DNA of 64,000 nt from an uncultured Acetatifactor sp. (GTDB lineage: Bacteria; Bacillota; Clostridia; Lachnospirales; Lachnospiraceae), in assembly GCA_934436435.1 (NCBI GenBank), contig CAKSAN010000005.1, positions 1 to 64,000 on the forward strand. Reading direction: 5' to 3'. The notes below the pieces were generated by a model that made no database searches, was not told where the DNA came from, and saw only the letters and a program-made list of their open reading frames with translations. Positions 31,628-38,876 of this stretch are shown here, in pieces (within the stretch, counting starts at the first letter, position 1; every line of letters begins with the position of its first letter). The position numbers were made by a program, and so were the translations under genes.

Positions 31628-32485
31628 ATGAAGAGACTTAAAAAATTTGTCGCACTGTTCACGCTGGCTGCTGTATGCCTTGCCGTTCCCGGCCTCGGGA
31701 AAATGACCGCAAAAGCCGCAGAGCCCACCACTTATGTTCTTAACTATAGTGAAAGCCATGGAGAATGGCGTTTCAAGCTGGCATCCAGCTGGTCCGAAGA
31801 GGTGCAGGATCGTGAGCTTTATTATCTGCAGCAGGATATCAAGGACGGCGATTATATCGTCATCGACAACGATACCGACTGTAATCCGCTGAATCTGAAT
31901 GTATCGGTACGCCTCGGCAACCTGACCGTAAAGGCCGCTGTCAAGACACCGGTTGTCTATGCGAAGGGTTATGACGGCGTATTTGTTCTGGACGGAACTA
32001 CCGCTGCTGTCAACGGTGATGTTTCCCACGCCTATGTATACGGTGGTGCCAGAGCCAACTTTAACAACAATGTGGATACGCTGGAGATGATCGGCCTGTC
32101 CAACGACAAATCCAATAATCTGCATGCCTACATCAACTGCGCAGGCACCGTAAACCACCTGATTGCCAAAGACAATCGTGATCAGAGCACTTTCTATGAA
32201 GCCTACAGCTTTGCTTCCGGCAAACTGGTCATTGAGGACGGTTCCTTAAGAACAGAGGATCAGTATTACAGCAAGACTGCTTCCGCTGCTCCCGCACAGA
32301 CCCCTGCCCCCGCTGCAACAGAACAGCCCGCACAGGCTGCCGCTGCTCCTTCTCAGAACACTGCATCTTCCGAATATGACGATGTTCCCAAGACCGGTGA
32401 AAGTCCTGTGATGTTCTGGCTTCTGGGTGCCGCTGTTGTATGTCTGGCCGGAGGATACACCCTTCGCAGAAAAAGCGTACAGTAA
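31628..32485 (+). CDS. cell-wall-anchored secreted protein with VPKTG sorting signal
   Basis: A 285-residue exported protein of unknown function. The signal peptide ends near AKAAEP (~31). A beta-rich region (~35-215) with short repeated strands (NVSVRLGNLTVKAAV) follows, then an Ala/Pro/Gln-rich spacer (~220-250). The end is a sorting signal: VPKTGE (~252-257), a hydrophobic helix and RRK. The motif resembles the (S/P/N)PxTG signals of clostridial class B sortases. Strong AGGAGG precedes ATG 31628. Its place after the sortase suggests it is the dedicated substrate. Confidence 0.85.
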   Translation: MKRLKKFVALFTLAAVCLAVPGLGKMTAKAAEPTTYVLNYSESHGEWRFKLASSWSEEVQDRELYYLQQDIKDGDYIVIDNDTDCNPLNLNVSVRLGNLTVKAAVKTPVVYAKGYDGVFVLDGTTAAVNGDVSHAYVYGGARANFNNNVDTLEMIGLSNDKSNNLHAYINCAGTVNHLIAKDNRDQSTFYEAYSFASGKLVIEDGSLRTEDQYYSKTASAAPAQTPAPAATEQPAQAAAAPSQNTASSEYDDVPKTGESPVMFWLLGAAVVCLAGGYTLRRKSVQ

Positions 32486-32508
32486 TCGTACAGAATCGCC
32501 TGAACAGT

Positions 32509-32553
32509 AAAAAGCTCAGCCCCTCGTGAAACGACCGGGCTGAGCTCTTTTTA
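32509..32553. terminator. bidirectional terminator
   Basis: GCTCAGCCC (32514-32522) pairs with GGGCTGAGC (32537-32545), flanked by AAAAA and TCTTTTT. It ends the sortase unit (+) and the convergent GH18 gene (-). Confidence 0.9.
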
Positions 32554-32571
32554 TATTATTTCTTAATTATA

Positions 32572-34272
32572 TTATTGCAGGTAGGCGTTGATCAGTTCCC
32601 AGGCTGCCTGTGTTCCGTAGCCCAGTCTCCATACCGCCACACCGCCGATATTCCGGGTGGTCATCATGTTCAACTTCACCGCAATGGATTCCGCATCTTC
32701 CAGCCAGATCTGGTAGGTGGCGCTTCCGGAAGTCCACTCCGCATAATTCTGACAGGTCTCTTCATCCCACTCCGCCGTGACTCCGGCTCTGCTCATGAAA
32801 TCCGCCTCATTGTTCATGGTAATATACTCATCCGTTACCTCTGTTCCCTCTGTCTTCCACAGGATCGTATAGAAAGGAAGGGCATTGACTACCTTATTTG
32901 CGGGCACTTCCTGCAAGGTTCTTTCCAGACCTCCGGACACATAGCCGATACTTGCCACGCTTCCGGGATCCTTGCTTCCGTGCCAGTGCTCATCATATCC
33001 CATGATGATGACATAATCCGCAACCTGTCCCTGGATATCCAGACGATAATAATCATTGAAATTAAACGGTACATAATTGGCAATGGACAACACCAGCCCT
33101 CTGTTCCGGCACTGAATGGAAAGCTCTCGTATAAATTCCACATAATGTGGTCCACAGTCACTGCTCAGCTGCTCAAAGTCCACATTGATGCCGTCCAGTC
33201 CCAGACTGACCGCCGCATCCGTCACATTCTGTACAAAGTTCTGTCTGCTGGTGGTAGAAGACAGCATGTTCAGGGTACTGATGGCCGTTCCTGTCTCATT
33301 GGCGTAATTAAAGTTGTCCACTACGCCCCATACCTGTAAACCCATATCGTGAGCCGTAGTTACATAATTCGTAGTTCCGAAGCTGCGGATGCTTCCGTTC
33401 TCATCCGTCAGACTGAACCAGGTCGGTGCGATGACATTCATGCCCTTCGTACCGGATACCATGGAATACAGAGTGTCATTGCCGCCTACGCCGCCGATGG
33501 AGTGCCAGCCCAGACAGATCTTGCTGTCAGATGTAAGGGAAGTATATTCCGGTTCCTGATAATCCGTTACCGGTGTCTCCGTCTCTTCCGTAATCTCATC
33601 CAGACGCTTATTCTCTACATATCCGATCACAGAATCCGCCGTCTTTACCTTACTCCAGGTCTCCATCTGCTCCAGGATCTCCAACGTATCTCCCTTGGCT
33701 GCCTGTGTGAGGATCGGACTCTTGACACCGCCTCTCAAGCGGACTGCCGTATCTTTTTTCAACTGTGCCACCTGTCTGGTTCCCCATTCGGTATAGACCT
33801 GTACATGTCTGTCAAAACATTCATAGGAATAATTCGTGAACAGCTTCACATAATCCGCCGCCACATATACGGTATCTCCCTCCGTAAAGCTGATCACATA
33901 ACCGGTGTCCTGCGTGCCCTCCGTCGTAATATAGGAAGTCTCTCCGAAGGTGGTCCGGATCACTTCCGTCGGGGTGGCATACAACAGCAGATCCTCCGAC
34001 AGATCTGCATAGAACACTTCATTCATATATTTATGCACAGTTGCCAGATCAAAATAGCATACACCATCTTTGATCAGTGCCTGCTCCTCCACCATTTCAT
34101 CCTGTAAAATAATGGCACTTCTGTCAGTCTCCGACACCTGATAAAATTCGTTCCAATCGGCCTCTTCCTTGCTGTAGGAATACCTGTCCAACAGCATTTT
34201 TCCCAGTGTGCAGCCTCCGATCACAAGGATCAACAGGATCGCCACGATCACCGGTAATATTTTTTTCTTCAT
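32572..34272 (-). CDS. GH18-family protein with SH3-like domain, membrane-anchored
   Basis: A 566-residue exported protein. The hydrophobic N-terminus (LPVIVAILLILVIGGCTLG) has a lipobox-like GGC, so it is a lipoprotein or signal anchor. Residues ~50-165 resemble copper-amine-oxidase-N/stalk-like repeats, ~170-235 a bacterial SH3 domain (VRLRGGVKSPIL, GDTLEILEQMETWSKV), and ~255-566 a GH18 barrel with DGINVDFE, keeping the DxxDxDxE acid (near residue 366). Related proteins (YaaH/SleL type) cut spore or vegetative peptidoglycan. ATG 34272 follows GGGAG by six bases and is preferred to 34284. Confidence 0.88.
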   Translation of the reverse strand: MKKKILPVIVAILLILVIGGCTLGKMLLDRYSYSKEEADWNEFYQVSETDRSAIILQDEMVEEQALIKDGVCYFDLATVHKYMNEVFYADLSEDLLLYATPTEVIRTTFGETSYITTEGTQDTGYVISFTEGDTVYVAADYVKLFTNYSYECFDRHVQVYTEWGTRQVAQLKKDTAVRLRGGVKSPILTQAAKGDTLEILEQMETWSKVKTADSVIGYVENKRLDEITEETETPVTDYQEPEYTSLTSDSKICLGWHSIGGVGGNDTLYSMVSGTKGMNVIAPTWFSLTDENGSIRSFGTTNYVTTAHDMGLQVWGVVDNFNYANETGTAISTLNMLSSTTSRQNFVQNVTDAAVSLGLDGINVDFEQLSSDCGPHYVEFIRELSIQCRNRGLVLSIANYVPFNFNDYYRLDIQGQVADYVIIMGYDEHWHGSKDPGSVASIGYVSGGLERTLQEVPANKVVNALPFYTILWKTEGTEVTDEYITMNNEADFMSRAGVTAEWDEETCQNYAEWTSGSATYQIWLEDAESIAVKLNMMTTRNIGGVAVWRLGYGTQAAWELINAYLQ

Positions 34273-34353
34273 ATGTGCTCCCATCCGCAGGCATTGCCCG
34301 CACCATTCTTGCCTTTGCTTCCCGTTCCGTCCGTTGGTCGGCAGAACAGTTTT

Positions 34354-34383
34354 ATTCTATCACATATCCTCCGTATAATACAA
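34354..34383 (-). promoter_or_regulatory. probable promoter of the GH18 gene
   Basis: On the minus strand TTGTAT (34383-34378) and TAGAAT (34359-34354) are 18 bases apart, about 80 bases before the gene. The match is moderate. Confidence 0.45.
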
Positions 34384-34499
34384 GAAACATTACAAGCCGG
34401 ATCCTACACTGCGGAACACAGCAGAGAGGCAATCCCGTTTTGCATTCCCGCAGTGTACTCTCCTCGCTACAACTTACCCCGGGCGAGAGCTGACACCCT

Positions 34500-34736
34500 T
34501 TACTCAGGATCCACCTTATCCAGCCGGACCTGACTGATTTCGCCCCGGTCTCCCAGAATATAGTCCGCCATATACGGGCTTTCTTCCCTGACAGCATAGG
34601 ACGCTGCCTGTGACGGGGAGACCCTTTCTCCGTCGACATACAATTCTGTGCCGTTTTTCTGAAGCTTCCGAAAATATTTTTCTATCTTTCTCCTGGGTGG
34701 CTTCTTCCCGGGAGTCCTGTCTTCCTGATTCTCCAC
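34500..34736 (-). CDS. small hypothetical protein, GTG start
   Basis: A 78-residue, highly charged cytoplasmic protein (TPGKKPPRRKIEKYFRKLQ near the start, then YVDGERVSPSQAAS). I do not recognise a family. GTG 34736 has AGGAGG five bases upstream, which decides the start; a longer frame to 34913 has no ribosome site and an implausible N-terminus. It stands alone between the GH18 promoter region and a long intergenic stretch. Confidence 0.6.
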   Translation of the reverse strand: MENQEDRTPGKKPPRRKIEKYFRKLQKNGTELYVDGERVSPSQAASYAVREESPYMADYILGDRGEISQVRLDKVDPE

Positions 34737-35256
34737 TGGCACCTCCTGTCTACAGCATTTTTTGCCAAAAGGATTCGTGAAACACTTTGAAAATGCTGCT
34801 TTTTCCGGAATCGGTACATTATGAATATAAATGCCTCTGACAGTACTTATAATAATAAAAACGTTGGAATTATGATTGTGAAAATTATCCGTTGAAATAT
34901 TATGACCAGACACGTATATGCCTGTAAGACATCTCCATACTATATTTTACAGATCAGCATAACCTTATCCTGCCCAAATACATTAACAGCTATCTGCATA
35001 ATAAATAAAAATGGGATGAAATGGAACGAAATGTTCCCTCGTAAATCAACAAGAAATAAATGGAAAACTGTCGGCCTCCTCTCCGTACCGGAGTATCAGA
35101 GGCATCTATAGGACGGATTATACACTGTGGTCTGCCGTTTGGCAAGATGTTTTATTAAATTTTTTTAAACTGTGAAAGGCTTCTATTGACTAAAATATAG
35201 GGAAAGTATAAGCTATATAGCATACCAATGCGAAAGCAGAAAGGAAGTGTTGTCGC
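34737..35256. other. 520-base intergenic stretch without a recognised gene
   Basis: A+T-rich sequence between divergent genes. Visible items: a short hairpin GGAACGAAATGTTCC (35021-35035), an imperfect stem GCCTC...GAGGC around 35073-35103 enclosing CTCCG/CGGAG, and TTGACT (35186-35191) followed 15 bases later by TATAAG (35207-35212), a possible promoter for the MecA-like gene. The leader between is not matched to any riboswitch class I know. Confidence 0.4.
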
Positions 35257-35973
35257 ATGAAAATAGAAAAAGTAAATGAAAATCAGATTCGCTGTACGCT
35301 GACCCGTGAGGATCTTGCCAGCCGCGAATTAAAAATAAGCGAACTCGCCTACGGTACGGAGAAAGCCAAATCTCTGTTCCGTGACATGATGCAGCAGGCA
35401 AATTTTGAATTTGGCTTTGAGGCGGAGGATATTCCGCTGATGATCGAGGCCATTCCTCTAAATGCCGACTGCATCGTACTGATCATTACCAAAGTGGAAG
35501 ATCCGGAAGAACTGGATACCCGTTTCTCCCGTTTCGCACCTTCCGTCACGGAGGATGCGGACGCTGATGCCGACATCGGTTCTGCCGATGAGGTTCTGGA
35601 TCTGTTCCGCCGCATCCAGAATGAGGAGGCAGCAGCAGAAGCTTCTGCCGCTCCCGCCCCCGAGGAGAAGGATGCCGTTCGTTCCCGCCTGTTCCGCATG
35701 GACTCTCTGAATCAGGTGTTAAGCGCTGCCGCTGTGGTGGGGAATCATTACCACGGCCTCAGCTCCCTGTATCACGAGGAAGGGAATGCCTATTATCTGG
35801 TTCTGACCCAGGGGGAGGAAGACCGTGACGTCTTCGACAGAGTCTGCAATGTCATCTCGGAATACGGCGTTCCCAGACGCTCCACTACCGCAAGCCGGAC
35901 TTTTCTCGATGAGCATTGTTCTACCCTGATTGCGGATCACGCTTTGCAGAGTCTTTCCAATCCTTCAATGTAA
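35257..35973 (+). CDS. mecA: MecA-like Clp adaptor protein
   Basis: A 238-residue adaptor of the MecA/YpbH family. The N-terminal domain (~1-80) binds substrates, an acidic Ala/Glu-rich linker (~95-140) follows, and the C-terminal domain (~145-225) has the SSLYHEEGNAYYLVL segment that contacts ClpC. MecA targets proteins to ClpCP. AAAGGAAG precedes ATG 35257 at slightly long spacing. Monocistronic, with a terminator just after it. Confidence 0.86.
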   Translation: MKIEKVNENQIRCTLTREDLASRELKISELAYGTEKAKSLFRDMMQQANFEFGFEAEDIPLMIEAIPLNADCIVLIITKVEDPEELDTRFSRFAPSVTEDADADADIGSADEVLDLFRRIQNEEAAAEASAAPAPEEKDAVRSRLFRMDSLNQVLSAAAVVGNHYHGLSSLYHEEGNAYYLVLTQGEEDRDVFDRVCNVISEYGVPRRSTTASRTFLDEHCSTLIADHALQSLSNPSM

Positions 35974-35993
35974 CGACAGATCATAACATTCAG

Positions 35994-36030
35994 GAGAGTT
36001 CCCACCGCTGTGGGAGCTCTCTTATTTTAT
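35994..36030 (+). terminator. terminator of the MecA-like gene
   Basis: A 12-bp stem (35994-36005 with 36010-36021, one G-U pair) with a four-base loop is followed by TTATTTTAT. Confidence 0.85.
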
Positions 36031-36092
36031 ACCTTATTATACCTGCCCCTCCGGGCGAGGGCATACGGGAAAGGAGCCGGGGAACGCGTAAC

Positions 36093-36121
36093 TTGAAAAT
36101 ATAACCATATTCGCATATAAT
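36093..36121 (+). promoter_or_regulatory. sigma-A promoter of the ECF sigma operon
   Basis: TTGAAA (36093-36098), 17-base spacer and a perfect TATAAT (36116-36121). Start of transcription near 36128, leaving a leader of about 100 bases. It implies basal housekeeping transcription of the sigma gene. Confidence 0.75.
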
Positions 36122-36231
36122 GGTGTTTAATACACGAATTGCTCCGTTGCCATGCAGCTTACGCAATTCCACACACATTCGGGATTACAAAGGGACGAAC
36201 CGCCGGCTACGGCGGAAAGGATGTACACGAT

Positions 36232-36780
36232 ATGATTTCCGATGAAGAATTATACCGACAATACTTAAACGGCGATGAAACAGGACTGGAAGAATTGATG
36301 AGAAAATACGGAGACCCACTGACCTTGTACATCAACGGCTATCTGCATGACGTTCACGAGGCAGAGGACCTGATGATAGAAGTATTTTCCTACCTGTTCG
36401 CCAAAAGACCCCGTATCCGGGACGGCGGGTTCAGGGCTTACCTGTATAAAGCGGCGCGGCATATGGCCTTGCGCCACAAAAGCAGACGGCGGCATCACTT
36501 CTGCCTTGATGACCTGGCCAAAGAGCCGGAAGGCGGGAAACTGGTAGATGAGATGATCCGGACAAAGGAACGGAACCAGATCCTGCATTTGTGCATGAGT
36601 GAGTTACATCCGGATTACAGGGAGGCACTTTATCTGACCTATTTTGAGGGTATGAGTTACCTGCAGACCGCCGAGGTTATGGGAAAAAGCGTGAAGCAGA
36701 TCACTAATATAGTGTACCGGGGGAAAGAGCGTCTGCGGGGATTATTGGAACGGGAGGGAATTACAAATGCGGAGCCATGA
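36232..36780 (+). CDS. ECF-type RNA polymerase sigma factor
   Basis: A 182-residue sigma-70-family protein with only regions 2 and 4. Region 2 (~10-85) includes YINGYLHDVHEAEDLMIEVF and the promoter-melting segment before RHKSRRRHH. Region 4 (~115-175) has SELHPDYREALYLTYFEGMS and the helix-turn-helix YLQTAEVMGKSVKQITNIVY. ATG 36232 is preceded by GGAAAGGA; longer in-frame starts reach into the leader. Its stop overlaps the next gene's ATG by 14 bases, as expected for a sigma/anti-sigma pair. The regulated promoters are unknown; the tandem surface-protein genes downstream are candidates. Confidence 0.9.
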   Translation: MISDEELYRQYLNGDETGLEELMRKYGDPLTLYINGYLHDVHEAEDLMIEVFSYLFAKRPRIRDGGFRAYLYKAARHMALRHKSRRRHHFCLDDLAKEPEGGKLVDEMIRTKERNQILHLCMSELHPDYREALYLTYFEGMSYLQTAEVMGKSVKQITNIVYRGKERLRGLLEREGITNAEP

Positions 36781-37132
36781 GGAACGAATCGCGGAAGTAC
36801 GACGACGGATTGCGGAAAAAGAACGGCAAAAGAGGCTCAAACAGCGGCGGATTGCTGCAGCATCCTGCGTAGCGGCATGCCTTGCGGTGATCGTCGTTGC
36901 TTCCTTTGCCATGCCCGGTGTTTCCGGACAAATGACACCATGGATCTCTGACGGATATGAAACAGCGGCAACGATCCTGGGCGGTGGTGTGGCCCCCGGA
37001 TATATCATAATAGGACTGCTTTCATTTCTTCTGGGTGTGTGCGTGACGATCCTGTGTTTTCGTATCCACCGGCTGGACAAAAAAGAACAGGCAGAGCAAA
37101 AGGGGGACAGTGTCAATGGAACTGATCAGTAA
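36767..37132 (+). CDS. two-TM protein overlapping the sigma gene, candidate anti-sigma factor
   Basis: A 121-residue protein: a basic/charged N-terminal helix (~1-29, EERIAEVRRRIAEKERQKRL), TM1 (~30-50), an extracytoplasmic loop (~51-72, MTPWISDGYETAATILGGG), TM2 (~75-96, IIIGLLSFLLGVCVTILCF) and a charged tail. It lacks a zinc-binding anti-sigma HxxxCxxC motif, so its role as anti-sigma is inferred from overlap with the sigma gene, topology and the nearby PrsW protease. It resembles the protein at 38523-38876 in size, topology and TM2 sequence. Confidence 0.7.
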   Translation: MRSHEERIAEVRRRIAEKERQKRLKQRRIAAASCVAACLAVIVVASFAMPGVSGQMTPWISDGYETAATILGGGVAPGYIIIGLLSFLLGVCVTILCFRIHRLDKKEQAEQKGDSVNGTDQ

Positions 37133-37742
37133 TCTTTTGCAACTCTTCGTTACCCTCCTCGGCTTCTGTCTGAGCGGCATTCGTTATCTGAAACACCGGA
37201 CGCTGACGTATTTTCTGCTGATCTGCTTTTACGGCTGTTTTACACTGGGCTCCCTGTACTGGACATTGTATCTTTTGTTGTTTTCCGAAACACCGCGGGT
37301 CTTTTATGTAGCGGAATTCGGCTGGGTCTCCAGCGTTATTTTTCTCTGCCTCCTGCAATATACCCTCTCCTCCCCGGAGGAAAGAAGCTTTTCCTGTCGG
37401 AAATCCCTGCTGGCTCCGCTGATCGGAGTTCCGCTGTGCGTGTTTTACTGTACCTTTGGAGACAATCTCTCCAACCTGCTCTGGTGCGGCATGATGATCC
37501 TTGTCTCCTATCGTTCCATCCACGGTCTTGTCTACGCAGGGACGCAGACAGGAAACGGACGGAAGCTGCGGTATTTTCACATCGGAGTGCTTTGCTATGT
37601 TGCGTCGGAATACGCTCTGTGGACCTCCGGGTGCTTCTGGCCGGATGACTCTATTTTCAGTCCCTATTGCTGGTGTGATCTTCTGTTGACGGGCTGCCTT
37701 TTCGGGTTGCTGCCTGCCACGGGAAAGGCGGTGGAGCCATGA
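37116..37742 (+). CDS. seven-TM membrane protein of unknown function
   Basis: A 208-residue hydrophobic protein with seven predicted helices and short loops (for example LTYFLLICFYGCFTLGSLYW and NLLWCGMMILVSYRSIHGLV), reminiscent of sensor-kinase membrane domains but without a kinase. ATG 37116 lies after AGGGGGA; GTG 37110 is an alternative. It overlaps the previous gene by 17 bases and the prsW gene by 4 (ATGA), so all four genes are translationally coupled. A signal-sensing role in the sigma circuit is inference. Confidence 0.65.
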   Translation: MELISNLLQLFVTLLGFCLSGIRYLKHRTLTYFLLICFYGCFTLGSLYWTLYLLLFSETPRVFYVAEFGWVSSVIFLCLLQYTLSSPEERSFSCRKSLLAPLIGVPLCVFYCTFGDNLSNLLWCGMMILVSYRSIHGLVYAGTQTGNGRKLRYFHIGVLCYVASEYALWTSGCFWPDDSIFSPYCWCDLLLTGCLFGLLPATGKAVEP

Positions 37743-38371
37743 CTTATATTGAAAATGTATTTATCTGTATGGCCTCGCCCCTGTTGATCGCCGCCCTGTG
37801 CATGGGAAAGCGGCAGATCAAATTCTTTCTGTGCTGTCTTGCGGGAATGGGGGCGTGCCTGCTCTCCGCTTACATCAATACCTTTTTCGCCGCACTTTAC
37901 GCGGCAGATACCATTGCCACCACCGCAGAGATCGCCCCTGTGGTAGAGGAAGTGATGAAGCTCCTGCCGCTGCTCTTTTATCTTCTTGTGTTTGATCCCG
38001 AACCGGGGCCGATAAAAAATGCCGCCATCATCGTTGCACTTTCCTTTGCCACCTTTGAGAACGTCTGCTATCTGATTCAAAACGGAGCCGGACATTTTTC
38101 CTTTATCTTTTTCCGGGGCATTGGAACAGGTGCCATGCATGTGATCTGTGGTGCCATCGTCGGCGGGGGACTGGCATATGTATGGCAGCGCACCTGGCTG
38201 CAGATCGCCGGAACCTGCGGTCTGCTCGGGGCAGCCATCACTTTTCATGCAACTTATAATCTTCTGATCGCCTATGGCGGTGCGATACAGTATATCGCAT
38301 ATATTCTGCCTGTGCTGATCCTGACGGCAGGGAAGCTGATCGCCCGCCGCCTGACCCAGAGTCACAACTGA
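37739..38371 (+). CDS. prsW: PrsW-family intramembrane metalloprotease
   Basis: A 210-residue protein with about seven TM helices. It has the PrsW/CPBP-type active-site pattern: E70-E71-x-x-K74 (PVVEEVMKLL), FATFE (E107), H134 (GAMHVICG) and H170 (ITFHATYN). In Bacillus subtilis PrsW makes the first cut in anti-sigma RsiW; here it sits in one operon with an ECF sigma factor and a two-TM protein, giving the same logic. A strong terminator follows. Confidence 0.88.
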   Translation: MTYIENVFICMASPLLIAALCMGKRQIKFFLCCLAGMGACLLSAYINTFFAALYAADTIATTAEIAPVVEEVMKLLPLLFYLLVFDPEPGPIKNAAIIVALSFATFENVCYLIQNGAGHFSFIFFRGIGTGAMHVICGAIVGGGLAYVWQRTWLQIAGTCGLLGAAITFHATYNLLIAYGGAIQYIAYILPVLILTAGKLIARRLTQSHN

Positions 38372-38385
38372 ATCCTGTCTTTTGC

Positions 38386-38416
38386 GGAGCTGCTGTCCGG
38401 CAGCTCCTTTTTTTTG
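38386..38416 (+). terminator. terminator after prsW
   Basis: An 8-bp stem GGAGCTGC/GCAGCTCC (38386-38393 with 38400-38407) with a six-base loop is followed by eight T residues. Confidence 0.9.
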
Positions 38417-38522
38417 AAAAATTTAATTTTCCGGTGAGAGTTTTTTCGTTTTTTTGTACCTAATAAGATGAAAGGCATGCGTATTTTATGATTTTACTTT
38501 CCGAAGGGAGGTTTTTAACGAT

Positions 38523-38876
38523 ATGTATGATACAGAAAAACGGGTCGAACTGGTGAAAAAACGGGTGCTTGAAAAGTGTCGCCGGAAGGAGCGCCGCGGG
38601 ATCTGCCGGCTGTCTGCCCTGTGCATGGCACTGTTTGCGTTCCTTGTGGGAACGGTGCACATGGCGGCCGGCCAGACGCAGATCACTGCCCGGGGAATGT
38701 ACGGCTCTATCCTGCTGCATGAAGATGCAGGCGGTTATGTACTGGTGGGGGTAATTTCTTTCGCCACGGCAGTCGTAATCACTGTGCTGTGTATCAGACT
38801 CCGGGAAAGAGAACACCGCGGACAAGGCACGGGAAAAGGAAACGCATCACAACAACGGGAGGGAAAAAATAAATGA
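38523..38876 (+). CDS. two-TM protein related to the 36767 gene product
   Basis: A 117-residue protein built like the candidate anti-sigma at 36767: charged N-terminal helix with many Lys/Arg (~5-27), TM1 (~28-49, SALCMALFAFLVGTVHMA), an external loop (~50-70, ARGMYGSILLHEDAGG), TM2 (~71-92, LVGVISFATAVVITVLCI) and a charged tail. AAGGGAGG lies upstream of ATG 38523. Its last codons overlap the start of the first LysM surface-protein gene (ATGA), so it heads that operon. Function unknown; a second regulator or a partner for export or assembly is possible. Confidence 0.65.
   Translation: MYDTEKRVELVKKRVLEKCRRKERRGICRLSALCMALFAFLVGTVHMAAGQTQITARGMYGSILLHEDAGGYVLVGVISFATAVVITVLCIRLREREHRGQGTGKGNASQQREGKNK

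Noticed and set aside
34913..35256. T-box or cyclic-di-GMP riboswitch in the leader of the MecA-like gene
   Set aside because: A TGGAAC sequence is present but neither the T-box TGGNACCGCG core nor the conserved c-di-GMP-I junction sequences could be found.
36080..36121. ECF-type GGAAC...CG promoter before the sigma gene (autoregulation)
   Set aside because: GGAAC is present but no -10 of the right kind lies at 15-17 bases; a much better sigma-A promoter overlaps.
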